From NCBI RefSeq assembly GCF_001276715.1, contig NZ_LIUQ01000019.1, positions 24,441 to 88,440 of the forward strand: a DNA stretch of 64,000 nt, written 5' to 3'. Below the pieces are notes generated by a model. That model had not been told where the DNA came from. It saw only the letters and a program-made list of their open reading frames with translations, and did no database searches. Position 1 is the first letter of the stretch; each line of letters opens with the position of its first letter. The position numbers were made by a program, and so were the translations under genes. The stretch is from Planktothricoides sp. SR001. GTDB taxonomy: Bacteria; Cyanobacteriota; Cyanobacteriia; Cyanobacteriales; Laspinemataceae. This document shows, piece by piece, positions 28,528 through 37,159 of this stretch.

Positions 28528-29262
28528 CTATTCTCCGAATGCCATCCAGTTAGTCCAGACCGAGTAAAGAATCGTATCATACCAGGTTTTGTATTCCAGA
28601 TCGAAGCCGGATTCGGTGATGTTTTTAGCCGTCACTTGCACGCGAGTATTTTTGCTTTCATTCACATCCAGTCCGCTCAGATCCAGGAAAATCTTGGGAG
28701 GTTTTGTGAATTTGGACTCAAATTGTACGGGTCGGTTGAAAACCCGCTCTCCCACTGGCTCTTCGTGCAGCTTCCAAGTGCTATCTTGATAGGCGCCGTT
28801 GTAGGTGGTGCCGGATTGAATTTTTAGAGCGGAGGCGCTCACCCCCGACCAGTTGACTGTGATGGAACCGCTGTTATCCGAGTAGCCCCCCCACATATCA
28901 TTGAGGACAAAAACTAAAGTTTCACCCGGTTTGACAGGAATGGTTGTGGCTTGCGACACTTCCCCCACCACAGCACCCGTTGCTTTATTGATTGCCAGCA
29001 GGGCAAAGGGGGTATGGTTAGCATATCTCATGTACTGTCCCAGCCCGCCCGGGACAACATCCAGAATCCCTTGCTGAATTTCCGGAGGATAACCTTTGAC
29101 ACCGGCAGCCGTACATCCTGACAGACTGGGATTGTTGACGTTTGGCGTCCAATTGCCGCTCGGAGTAAATGTGTAAGCGACTTCTGTGGTTTGGGTGTTG
29201 GTAAATTCGATGCCAGCTTCCGACGTACCGGGAACTTGAATTTGGCCATCTAATGCTGTCAT
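28528..29262 (-). CDS. Two-domain lectin: LecA-like plus H-type
   Basis: 244 residues. N-terminal domain (about 10-145) has the look of a PA-IL/LecA galactose-binding fold: YTFTPSGNWTPN, then GETLVFVLNDMWGGYSDNSG and SITVNWSG, close to the calcium/sugar loop of that family. C-terminal domain (about 150-244) is H-type lectin, ending TWYDTILYSVWTNWMAFG. No signal peptide is visible. It is probably a multivalent sugar-binding agglutinin; the combination is inferred from sequence resemblance. It is upstream of the one-domain lectin gene and likely its source by duplication. Confidence 0.8.
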   Translation of the reverse strand: MTALDGQIQVPGTSEAGIEFTNTQTTEVAYTFTPSGNWTPNVNNPSLSGCTAAGVKGYPPEIQQGILDVVPGGLGQYMRYANHTPFALLAINKATGAVVGEVSQATTIPVKPGETLVFVLNDMWGGYSDNSGSITVNWSGVSASALKIQSGTTYNGAYQDSTWKLHEEPVGERVFNRPVQFESKFTKPPKIFLDLSGLDVNESKNTRVQVTAKNITESGFDLEYKTWYDTILYSVWTNWMAFGE

Positions 29263-29309
29263 AGGCTTTGGTTTTCCTTCAGTTGTTAGTTATCTGCTAT
29301 GTCTGTTTG

Positions 29310-29405
29310 CCCTGGGATTTTTCCCGAAGCTCTCCCGACAACACAAACAGGAGTTGGAGACCAGTTTCCTGTCGGCTTTTGGCTGGTTCGGTCATACTTT
29401 TGGCT
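29310..29405. repeat. Lectin-flanking direct repeat, copy B
   Basis: Counterpart of 27973-28070, lying 50 bp upstream of the two-domain lectin gene. Confidence 0.75.
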
Positions 29406-29881
29406 ATCCCCAACGCACCGGGTCTGTCATTGGCAACACCTAAATCCCTGCCCATTCTGCCTGCACCCAATTCCAGACTTTAAGTTGAGAATTTGCGATG
29501 TTTACTACCCTGAAATATTTTGGCTCTTACTCAAGATAACTTAGTCCAGAGGCACACAAGAAATTTTATAGACCAGATCTTGCCTGTCCCTATAACTCTT
29601 CTGTCTCTTGGCGTATTCCACGGTGCGGGGATTACTACCATTTATATGAATGTCCTGCTGAGATGCTGTATTCGGGCCGCAGGGTTTGTCACCGATGGCA
29701 AATATAGCGCTATCTCAACAGGTTGTCAATAAAAAAATCCCTCAAAAATTGAATAAAATGCCGTTGATGCGGATTGATTTACGTCCGGCGTTGTGTGGCA
29801 GAGATGTCCGGCGAGCCCCTACTGGTATTGATAAAATCAGGACGGGCTATTGCCCGACGAATTGACAAAAGTTAAAAATTG
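29406..29881. other. Intergenic region, no gene seen
   Basis: About 480 bp with no convincing frame. Without the IS at 29882-30690, this DNA would be the upstream region of the glycosyltransferase gene, joined at AAAAATTG. Confidence 0.5.
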
Positions 29882-30690
29882 GGCGTTGCACACTGGTGGT
29901 ATGCTATAGAGACAGGGTTGGCAATGGCTCTCCAGAGTAAGTCAATGGAATAGGTACATTTTTATGCCTTAAATAATAAATCACTAATCTGACTGATAGT
30001 TGCAACATTAAGAGAGATTTAGAATAACAAAGGGTTTTTCTATGTAACCGATCGCTTGTAATGTCTTAGTCTTGTATTTTCTCCTTCCACACGATTCATG
30101 TATGTTTTACTAATAATATGAGCGGTCTCGTCAATAAATTGGGGATAAACAACATAACCATATTATGTCACATCAAAAAATGATTGCCATCCTTTAATAA
30201 TTTTCCACAATGGTTTAAATGTTGCCGCCGAACGATCGCCTATTACATAAGCTAAAATTACGGCCAACCCTTTGTTTACCGCATTCCTCAGCCATATTTG
30301 ATTTTTTTTACCTATATAAGTCTGTAATTCATCTATTTGAGTCACTTCGGAAATTTCCTGATAATCGGGTTGTTCTGGCAAGCTTAATGCGGCGGCTTTT
30401 ATCCAATTAATAACTGTGTTATGACAAACACCTGTTAATCGTTCTATGGGACGAAGACCATTTCCCTCAGCATAAAGATGAAGGCAATGTTCCTTGACAT
30501 GATCTGGATAGCCTTTCGGAGAATAGCTATCAATAAATTGACGCCCACAATCCTTACAATTTACAATAATGATTTTGTTTTCCTCTTTTATGGCCGTTTT
30601 TCTTAATGTTTGTAGATTGGCATACAGGACAAATCATCGCCATTTTTTGTTTTAATGTTAATCCTTAGCATACTACGAATGTGCAACGCC
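29882..30690 (-). mobile_element. IS1-family insertion sequence, 809 bp
   Basis: Terminal inverted repeats of about 25 bp: GGCGTTGCACACTGGTGGTA at the left, and on the other strand GGCGTTGCACATTCGTAGTA at the right. Flanked by an exact 8-bp target duplication AAAAATTG (29874-29881 and 30691-30698). Ends and duplication are intact, while the transposase inside is broken. It sits 78 bp before the glycosyltransferase start. Confidence 0.92.
30040..30643 (-). pseudogene. Decayed IS1-family transposase
   Basis: N-terminal zinc-binding segment MAMICPVCQSTNIKKNG, a frameshift near 30560, then CKDCGRQFIDSYSPKGYP, HNTVINWIKAAALSLPEQ and the catalytic region TQIDELQTYIGKKNQIW. A TAA (30165-30163 on the minus strand) stops the frame after GWQSFFDVT, and the rest (YGYVVYPQFIDE, NRVEGENTRLRHY) is readable beyond it but has lost the usual end. 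It needs help in trans to move. Confidence 0.88.
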
Positions 30691-30767
30691 AAAAATTGAG
30701 CAGATATCTGGGGGAAGTCTGGTAATATTGTGGAAATCCAAGAAAGGTTGATTGAGCGCGAGGTGAG

Positions 30768-32111
30768 ATGGAAAATCAAATCGCAGGCAAAGCAAATGCC
30801 ACCACCGAAATCGAAACCCTTAACAGTAAAGGCAAACACATTGTATTGACAACATTTGGCTCCCTGGGTGACTTGTTACCCTACATGACGATCGCGCAGG
30901 AATTGCAGGCGCGGGGTCATCGAGCGACGATCGCCACCTGCTCCTGCCACCGCCGCTACATTGAAGCCAGGGGGGTTGAATTCCATCCCGTCAGACCGGA
31001 GAGTGTCGCCAAACTCCAACAGGACTGGGAGTTTTTCACAATGCTTTCCGACAGCCAGAGGGGTATGGAATACCTGATTAGCTACCTGTTGATGCCGCAC
31101 CTGCACGCTAGCTACAGCGACCTGATGGCCGCCTGTGAAGGCGCAGACCTGCTGCTGACGCACCCGCTCACCTTTGTGGCAGCCCTCGTCGCCGAGAAAA
31201 CCGGCATTCCTTGGGTGTCGAGCGTCCTCTCACCGGCTTCGTTGGTGTCCGCCTACGATTTGCCTTCCGCTGCCGCTGCCGCCTCCTTTTACGAACGGGC
31301 GATCGCCGCCGTGGCAAAAGATACCGCCTTGCGCAACTTCCGCTGGCAGGCACGCTTGTGGAGCGCTCCCGTGCGGCAACTGCGGGCCAAACTCGGCATG
31401 AAGCCCAGTGGTGACCCGCTGTTTGAAAGCCAGCACTCCCCCAACTTGCTCCTAGCTTTGTTTTCCCGCACCCTGGCGGCTCCTCAACCTGATTGGCCGC
31501 CCCAGACGCTGGTCACGGGCTTTCCCTTCCCAGAGCTAAACACCGGCACCTCCCTTACAGATGAGCGGCTCCCTCCCGAACTGGAGAACTTTTTGAATTC
31601 CGGACCGCCCCCAATTGTGTTCACCCTCGGCTCGACAGTGGTGTGGACGCCGGGGAACTTTTATGCAGAAGGAGCTACAGCCGCCCAACAGCTTGGCTAC
31701 CGCGCCGTCTTGCTTATGGGAGAGGGAGCGCGCCACATCCCGCCCAACCTGCTGCCAGAGGGGGTAGCCGCCTTTGAGTACGCCCCCCACGGCCAAATCT
31801 TTCCCCGCGCTGCCGCCATAGTGCATCACGGCGGCGTAGGAACCACTGGGCAAGCCCTGCGATCGGGTCGCCCCATGCTCGTCGTCCCCCACAACTACGA
31901 CCAGCCCGACAATGCCGAGCGCGTTGTGCGTTTGGGTGTAGGGCGCACGCTCTCACGCGATCGCTACAGTGCGGCAACTGTGGCAGCCGAAATCCATCGG
32001 CTCTTGTCTGACCCCAGCTATGCAGCGCGTGCGGCGCAATTAAGTCACGAAGCCAGGGCAGAAGATGGCGTCAAAGTTGCCTGCGATGCTCTCCTTTCTC
32101 TGACCAGGTGA
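30768..32111 (+). CDS. UGT-like glycosyltransferase (GT1/GT28 type)
   Basis: 447 residues, GT-B fold. N-terminal part starts ITLTTFGSLGDLLPYMTIA-like (HIVLTTFGSLGDLLPYMTIA), as in sterol and macrolide glucosyltransferases; the C-terminal nucleotide-sugar part has PPIVFTLGSTVVWTP, FEYAPHGQIFPRAAAIVHHG, GGVGTTGQALRSGRPMLVVP and YDQPDNAERVVRLGVGR. It transfers a sugar to a lipid or natural product; the acceptor is unknown. GAGG stands just before ATG 30768. The gene is markedly richer in G+C at third positions than its neighbours, which suggests transfer. An IS1-type element sits in its upstream region. Confidence 0.88.
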   Translation: MENQIAGKANATTEIETLNSKGKHIVLTTFGSLGDLLPYMTIAQELQARGHRATIATCSCHRRYIEARGVEFHPVRPESVAKLQQDWEFFTMLSDSQRGMEYLISYLLMPHLHASYSDLMAACEGADLLLTHPLTFVAALVAEKTGIPWVSSVLSPASLVSAYDLPSAAAAASFYERAIAAVAKDTALRNFRWQARLWSAPVRQLRAKLGMKPSGDPLFESQHSPNLLLALFSRTLAAPQPDWPPQTLVTGFPFPELNTGTSLTDERLPPELENFLNSGPPPIVFTLGSTVVWTPGNFYAEGATAAQQLGYRAVLLMGEGARHIPPNLLPEGVAAFEYAPHGQIFPRAAAIVHHGGVGTTGQALRSGRPMLVVPHNYDQPDNAERVVRLGVGRTLSRDRYSAATVAAEIHRLLSDPSYAARAAQLSHEARAEDGVKVACDALLSLTR

Positions 32112-32356
32112 CAGCCAGATTATAGAAGCCACTGGGGTTCCGCATCCCCCCAGTCCCCCAATGAATCGGGGGGTCAGTTTAGTTCCCAAAGTCATGGTGT
32201 TTGACGGGGAAGCCGATTATGTCACACTGCCAGCGATAAGTGTCAAGCGGGTGGTCTAACTGCGGATGTCAAGCATAATTATGTTCAGAAATATGTGAGT
32301 AAGGATAAGCTTAAAAAGGGGGGGCTTGAAATTGCTCCCCCCCTTAAAAAGAAAGA
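32112..32356. other. Intergenic region, no gene seen
   Basis: Contains CCCCCAGT/CCCCC-type hairpin near 32140-32175 and GGGGGGGCTTGAAATTGCTCCCCCCC near 32316-32342. No gene. Confidence 0.4.
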
Positions 32357-32792
32357 CATGGCATCGAGAAAATTAAAACCATTGGCGATGCTTATATGGT
32401 GGTTGGGGGGCTGCCGGTACATCGCTCGGATCATCCGGAGGATATCGCGCTCATGGCTTTAGATATGCAGCAAGAAATTAACCAATTTAGCGCCGGGCGA
32501 ACCCTTTAGCATTAGAATTGGCATCAATAGTTGGCCTGTGGTTGCCGGAGTCATTGGCTTAAAAAAGTTTACTTACGATTTATGGGGAGATACCGTAAAT
32601 ATTGCCAGTCGTATGGAATCTCATGGCATCCCAGGATCGATTCAAGTCACCCAGGAAACTTATGATATTTTAAAAGATAAATTATTATTTAAAAAGCGGG
32701 GTATAATTCATGTGAAAGGCAAAGGATAAATGACCACCTATCTACTGATTAAACCCCTTTATCCCAGTAATTTTTTCCTAACTGGCGCTTAA
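32357..32792 (+). pseudogene. Remnant of a class III adenylate/guanylate cyclase catalytic domain
   Basis: Readable as HGIEKIKTIGDAYMVVGGLP, then a frameshift near 32490, then [20 protein letters not shown] and [18 protein letters not shown]. After VKGKG a TAA (32727-32729) replaces what is usually Glu before MTTYLL, and the frame goes on to 32792. Only the C-terminal half of the catalytic domain survives, with no sensory part. A second, independent remnant with the same limits is at 51316-51721. Confidence 0.85.
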
Positions 32793-32879
32793 TTTTTTCC
32801 GAGCGTAATTCAGTAATTAAGCATGAGGGCGATCTCGCCTCACTCAGTCGGAAAATAATCAGCATAAAATTTATTTACC

Positions 32880-33087
32880 ACAGAACTCTGTCGGACACAA
32901 AGAAAGATTTTACTCTTTGTCCTTTGTGGTTAAATATCGAAACTAATGGATTCCTAAACTAGGGAGCGGACATGGGCGATCGCTCCTTATTTTTTTGGTA
33001 GGTATGAACCGGGAAACTATGAGAAAAGTTACCGAGAAAATTTACCACAGAGACACAGAGGACACAAAGGGAGATTTCCTTTGTGTC
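32880..33087. repeat. Duplicated hairpin-bearing segment
   Basis: TTTACCACAGA...GACACAAAG...CTTTGTG...GTTAAATAT...AATGGAT occurs at about 32872-32955 and 33041-33120. In the second copy GACACAAAGG (33061-33070) pairs with 33078-33087 across 7 nt. Confidence 0.75.
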
Positions 33088-33121
33088 TTCTCTGTTGTTA
33101 AATATGGAAATGAATGGATGC

Positions 33122-33505
33122 TTAAGCTGGGGAATATTGTTGACCCAGTTCTCGCAGTAATTTAGTCAGACTATCCTGCTCTGATTCATTGCTTAACATT
33201 TTGACTAAATCTGCCATCTTGAATAAGTCCTGCTTAAATTGCTCATCAGATAGCTGTGACACTAATTTTTCTGGGAAAAAACGGACTAAATCAGGATTAT
33301 TAGACCATAGTTCCAGGAGATTCTTTAATTGGGGAAATTTCTGAATTGACTGATTGTTAGTTAAAACAACTAGAGCATCTTTTAGCTTAGACAATTGACC
33401 TTTGTTGATTTGATCGGAAACCAAATCGCCTAACTTCGGTTGAGCATCGGTAATCTTGACTAATTTTTGGAGCTTCCGTAAATTACTTTTGTACTTATCG
33501 TCATA
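33122..33505 (-). pseudogene. Helical protein fragment, start not found
   Basis: The frame reads DKYKSNLRKLQKLVKITD, then QPKLGDLVSDQINKGQLSKL and on to RELGQQYSPA, about 125 residues, all helix-like. There is a stop just upstream (TGA near 33508) and no ATG, only a TTG at 33424. It may be the C-terminal part of a larger gene or a free gene with a rare start. I do not recognise the family. Confidence 0.4.
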
Positions 33506-34572
33506 TCAAATGTCAATTACCTGGCTCAAATGAGATAATTATTCTTGTTTTTTTTGTCAGCAAACAGAACACCTAATTGTTTTTATGTCTTGACAAATGT
33601 GGCTAAATACTGGTAATTAATATTAATAGATTTATTGTTCCAGATAATTCTGTCATCAGTAAATGCAATTCCTCCTGTAAACCCAAAACTACTGGTATCT
33701 ATCAGAGCAATAAATTTTTCGTTATCGTTGTTGATAGATAGCCATTTTTATAAAGCCTTTGAGAGCTTATGCAAGGGAATATTAGGAGCAGAGAAAGTAT
33801 TAGTAAAGCTGTATCTAGGCTATTCTTACTGCTGACTGGCAAACAGACCATAGAAACCGGGCTTTTAGCAAGTCTTACCGGATGAAAGCCTATATTTTGC
33901 GTTGATTTACTCGATTTTTCAGTTAGTTCCCGGATCCAAATGACTAAACCCATCCATAGCTATGTTCTCATAAAAAGTGACATAAATGCTATTAATCTAT
34001 TAAGTTAGCAAATTCTATGGATAAATTCTACAATAGGATTTAGGCAACGACTCTATATCTGGGGTATTGGTGCGTTACTGCTGGGAACAACACCCTACAG
34101 ATAGCTCAACCAGCCTTTGAAATCCCCGCGATCCGGCGGGGATTAAAATCCCCGTAGGGGTCAACGGCCGTTGACCCCTACAGGCGGTTAAAACCGACTA
34201 GGAAGCTGATATTAAAAGCATTTTAGTCGGTTTCAACCGACTTGATGTGTTAGGAATTGATTTTAATCCCCGCCGGTTGTGGCGACTGGTGCAATATTTC
34301 AGATATTTCCGATATTTAAATTTACTAGGTATTCTACCATTTATTTGTGATTGTTGAGTAGAAAAAAATCAACTATTTTTATATGATATCACCGTAAATA
34401 AATCAGTCTATGGTTATATAGCACTTGTCAGAGTTATGAAGTACAAAAAACCTGTCATTCCCGCGTTAGCGAAGCATGCGCGTCAGCGCTATATGCGGGA
34501 ATGACATAGAATACAGCAGATAAATGCTATAATTAACTATAATTAAAGTGAAGTTATTATGAGAAGTTAATT
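33506..34572. other. Intergenic region rich in palindromes, no gene seen
   Basis: About 1.07 kb. 33510-34120 is AT-rich with no convincing frame. It then holds a palindromic repeat block (34129-34290) and a GTCATTCCCGCG element (34455-34507, palindromic ends CATTCCCGC/GCGGGAATG), which recurs at 42920-42955. Confidence 0.55.
34129..34290. repeat. AGTCGGTT-family palindromic repeat, copy 2, with 26-bp palindrome
   Basis: Outer arms GGCGGGGATTAAAATCCCCG and TTAATCCCCGCCGG; inside, TAGGGGTCAACGG/CCGTTGACCCCTA is a perfect 26-bp palindrome (34155-34180), and AGTCGGTTTCAACCGACT stands at 34224-34241. Confidence 0.85.
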
Positions 34573-35148
34573 ATGATCGCTATTCCCCAACAACCGGCAA
34601 AAATGACCGTCGAGGAATATTTCCAGTGGGAAACCCAACAATACCAGCGCTATGAATATGTTAATGGCGAAGTCTTTGCGATGACTGGAGGGACAATTCC
34701 TCATAATGATATTGCCTTAAATTTATATAGTGCGTTGCCCCCTCATATGCGATCGCGGGGTTGTCGGGCAAATGTGTTCGACGTGAAAGTACAAGTCAAT
34801 GATCAAGGCCGTTATTATTATCCTGATGTGGTGGTTAGTTGTGCGTCCCAAGACCAAAGTGATCGTGAATTTATTCAATACCCTAAACTGATTGCGGAAG
34901 TGCTTTCTGAAAGTACCAGCGCCAGAGATCGGGGAGAAAAATTCACCAATTACTTGACAATTACCAGTTTACAAGATTATCTTTTAATTGATTCGGAAAA
35001 AGTCTCCGTTGAGGGTTACTCTCGCGGGGAAGGGAGAATGTGGCTTTATTATCATTATCTGCCGGGGGATGTGATGAATTTATCCTGTTGTAAATTAGAT
35101 TTGCCCATTGAGCTTTTGTATGAAGGTATTGTTTGGGAAAACGAGTAA
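34573..35148 (+). CDS. Uma2-family (DUF820) putative nuclease
   Basis: 191 residues. Pattern of the large cyanobacterial Uma2 family in the PD-(D/E)XK fold: MTVEEYFQWE, RYEYVNGEVFAMTGGTIPHN, CRANVFDVKVQVNDQGRYYY, PDVVVSC, LIAEVLSESTSARDRGEKF and YLTITSLQDYLLIDSE. The core Asp and Glu (PDVVV, IAEV) are kept. The biological role is unknown; copies are numerous in cyanobacterial genomes. Stands alone. Confidence 0.9.
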   Translation: MIAIPQQPAKMTVEEYFQWETQQYQRYEYVNGEVFAMTGGTIPHNDIALNLYSALPPHMRSRGCRANVFDVKVQVNDQGRYYYPDVVVSCASQDQSDREFIQYPKLIAEVLSESTSARDRGEKFTNYLTITSLQDYLLIDSEKVSVEGYSRGEGRMWLYYHYLPGDVMNLSCCKLDLPIELLYEGIVWENE

Positions 35149-35227
35149 AATTTTGATATTTTTATTTGTTTTTTTCACCCTAAAAGACGCAAATAACATA
35201 AAAATGTAGTTATTTCAATTAAGATTA

Positions 35228-35312
35228 GTACAATTATGTAGGGGCGCAAGGATTGCGCCCCTACAGCAAATCAACATATATTGTAGGGGCGCAAGGATTG
35301 CGCCCCTGGCAA
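35228..35312. repeat. TAGGGGCGCAAGGATTGCGCCCCTA palindromes, two copies
   Basis: GTAGGGGCGCAAGGATTGCG then CCCCT occurs at about 35239-35264 and 35283-35308. Each copy folds on itself; they lie between uma2 and the methylase gene. Confidence 0.85.
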
Positions 35313-35464
35313 TGCTTGCGCTTCTGCCAATGCTTGCGGCCCTAGATAATTGTATTAATTTTAATTTAAACAACTATAAATATCCACAATTAGCTACGGC
35401 AATCAGGAAGCGATCGTGCTATTCTGATGATTCACAATGCCTGAATTACTTTTTCTTAGGATAC

Positions 35465-36298
35465 ATGGTTACTCGCACGTCCGATCGCGTTTCTGCCCGT
35501 CCTTTTCTCAAATGGGCTGGGGGTAAAAGACAGTTGATTCCCCAATATGAGCGCTACATCCCCCAAACTTTTGGCACCTATTATGAGCCTTTTTTGGGTG
35601 GAGGAGCGATGTTTTTTCATTTATTACCACATCCAGCGGTTTTAACGGATATTAATGAAGAATTGATTAATACTTATTGTTGTGTACGGGATAATGTAGA
35701 GGAGTTAATTTATCTGTTGTCAAATCATCAGGAAAAGCATGAAAAATGCTCCCATGAGTATTATTATAAAATCCGCGAATCTCATCCGAGGGATAATTTG
35801 AAACGCGCTGCTCAATTTATTTATCTGAATAAAACTTGCTTTAATGGGTTATATCGGGTGAATTCTCAGGGAAAGTTTAATGTGCCAATGGGTCGCTATA
35901 AAAATCCGAAAATCTGCGATCGCGAAGCATTAATAGCCGTATCGGATAGATTGCAGAATGCTACCCTGGAAGTTGCCCCATTTACGGCAGTTTTGGCAAG
36001 AGCGATCGCCGATGATTTTGTCTATTTTGACCCACCTTATCATCCCATCAGCACCACCAGTAATTTCACCGCTTATAGTCGTTATGCCTTCAATGAACCA
36101 GAACAAATTCAACTGCGAGATACCTTTAAACAATTAGCAGAAACCGGGGTCAAAGTAATGCTATCAAATTCTGACTGTGACTTGATTAGAGAAATTTATG
36201 CTGAATTTAAAATTCATAAAATATCCGCATCTAGGGCGATTAATTCTCATGGCAAAAAACGCGGTAAAATCTCAGAAGTTTTAATTACTTCTTATTAA
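35465..36298 (+). CDS. DNA adenine methylase, Dam/DpnM class D12
   Basis: 277 residues. N6-adenine methyltransferase of the alpha class: FLKWAGGKRQL (14-24) at the N-terminus, AdoMet motif YEPFLGGGAMFF (40-51), TDINEELINTY, and catalytic DPPY (189-192) in VYFDPPYHP. The family usually modifies GATC, the core of the abundant HIP1 octamer. ATG 35465 is chosen because the family starts a few residues before FLKWAGGK; the open frame upstream runs through repeat DNA. A PD-(D/E)XK protein gene is convergent 180 bp away, so this may be the methylase of a type II system. Confidence 0.9.
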   Translation: MVTRTSDRVSARPFLKWAGGKRQLIPQYERYIPQTFGTYYEPFLGGGAMFFHLLPHPAVLTDINEELINTYCCVRDNVEELIYLLSNHQEKHEKCSHEYYYKIRESHPRDNLKRAAQFIYLNKTCFNGLYRVNSQGKFNVPMGRYKNPKICDREALIAVSDRLQNATLEVAPFTAVLARAIADDFVYFDPPYHPISTTSNFTAYSRYAFNEPEQIQLRDTFKQLAETGVKVMLSNSDCDLIREIYAEFKIHKISASRAINSHGKKRGKISEVLITSY

Positions 36299-36329
36299 TG
36301 TTTGTTGTTGCTTAAGGGAACGGGAAACG

Positions 36330-36478
36330 GGGTGTAGGGTGTAGGGGGAAGAGAGAAAAGAGAATAGAGAAAAGAGAATAGAGAATTTTCCTATGCATCC
36401 TATGCATCCTCTTTCCTATGCATCCTCTTTCCTATGCATCCTCTTCCCCTACACCCTACACCCTACACCCTACACCCT
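36330..36478. repeat. Large inverted repeat between methylase and nuclease genes
   Basis: GGGTGTAGGGTGTAGGGGGA followed by AGAG (about 36330-36353) faces CTCTTCCCCTACACCCTACA near 36440-36462, with AGAGAATAGAG repeats on one arm and CCTATGCATCCTCTTT repeats on the other, then a run of ACACCCT units. The hairpin stands between two convergent genes and may stop both transcripts. Confidence 0.8.
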
Positions 36479-36479
36479 A

Positions 36480-36962
36480 TTAAAGATGATTATTCGCCCA
36501 AACCATAAATGATGACAGGTCATAGACCGCGAAGAGATTGGGGTTGGAGGGAACTTGTTCTTTTAACCAGGCGATCGCCCCTGGTTTCATCCCGCCCCCA
36601 TCAATCAAAACTATGGCTGGGGCTGAATAACATTTTTCAATATTTAAATTCACATAAGGCAGCTTTTCATCCACCGATCCGCCACTTTGCTGCCACTTAC
36701 ATTCAATAATCAATCCTTTCGGGTATTTCTCTGCATCAATCAGATAAAAATCCACAAAAATATCCGTGTGATAAATGCCCAATCCGATATAAACCTGCTG
36801 GGCATATCGTTTGGGGTTTTCATGGCTATTCAGCAACCAAGTTAATCGCTGTTTTTTGGGCAGATTAGGACAAATGGGGACATAACCATGACCGTCGAGC
36901 ACGGCAGCGACAGTATTTTCTAATACATTACCCGATTGATTCGCCCTAGCACCTGCGGTCAT
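36480..36962 (-). CDS. PD-(D/E)XK nuclease, probable restriction endonuclease
   Basis: 160 residues. Catalytic core visible as TDIFVDFYL (Asp67/Asp71) followed by GLIIECKWQQSGGSVDEK (Glu87-x-Lys89), the classic D...ExK arrangement, and PAIVLIDGGG after it. Length and convergent position next to a Dam-type methylase suggest a type II restriction enzyme; the recognition site cannot be read from the sequence. MITE copy 2 lies 38 bp upstream of ATG 36962 and may influence its promoter. Confidence 0.75.
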   Translation of the reverse strand: MTAGARANQSGNVLENTVAAVLDGHGYVPICPNLPKKQRLTWLLNSHENPKRYAQQVYIGLGIYHTDIFVDFYLIDAEKYPKGLIIECKWQQSGGSVDEKLPYVNLNIEKCYSAPAIVLIDGGGMKPGAIAWLKEQVPSNPNLFAVYDLSSFMVWANNHL

Positions 36963-36999
36963 GGTTATTTCCGGCTAAAGATTTAATAGATTTATTCTA

Positions 37000-37124
37000 A
37001 GTAGGTGAACATAATTAATTGCACTTTTCGTTCCCCGCCAATAGGCTTTGGATTCCCGCCTTCGCGGGAATGACAGCCTTTCTTCTCGTGGGGTCTGTAG
37101 TGCATTTATTTCTGCCCACCTACT
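37000..37124. mobile_element. MITE copy 2 (125 bp)
   Basis: AGTAGGTGAACATAATTAAT ... TCTGCCCACCTACT, flanked by TA on both sides (36998-36999 and 37125-37126). Inside are GATTCCCGCCTTCGCGGGAA and a hairpin. The terminal inverted repeats match about 22 of 27 positions by eye. Confidence 0.9.
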
Positions 37125-37159
37125 TAGCTTTTTGCCGTCACGAGAAATTATTTTAATGG

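Noticed and set aside
29268-29732. Overlapping open frames upstream of the lectin genes
   Set aside because: They lie within repeat B and AT-rich DNA, differ in frame without homology, and contain no folded-looking segment.
31168-31977. Several long antisense frames in the glycosyltransferase gene
   Set aside because: They are shadows caused by the high G+C at third positions of the real gene; their products are Arg/Pro-rich noise.
33702-33953. An 83-codon minus-strand frame
   Set aside because: Hydrophobic pieces are present, but there is no ribosome site, family pattern or conserved context; AT-rich DNA explains it.
36441-36478. A true telomere from the ACACCCT run
   Set aside because: It is short, internal, flanked by genes, and part of a hairpin; it is a simple repeat.
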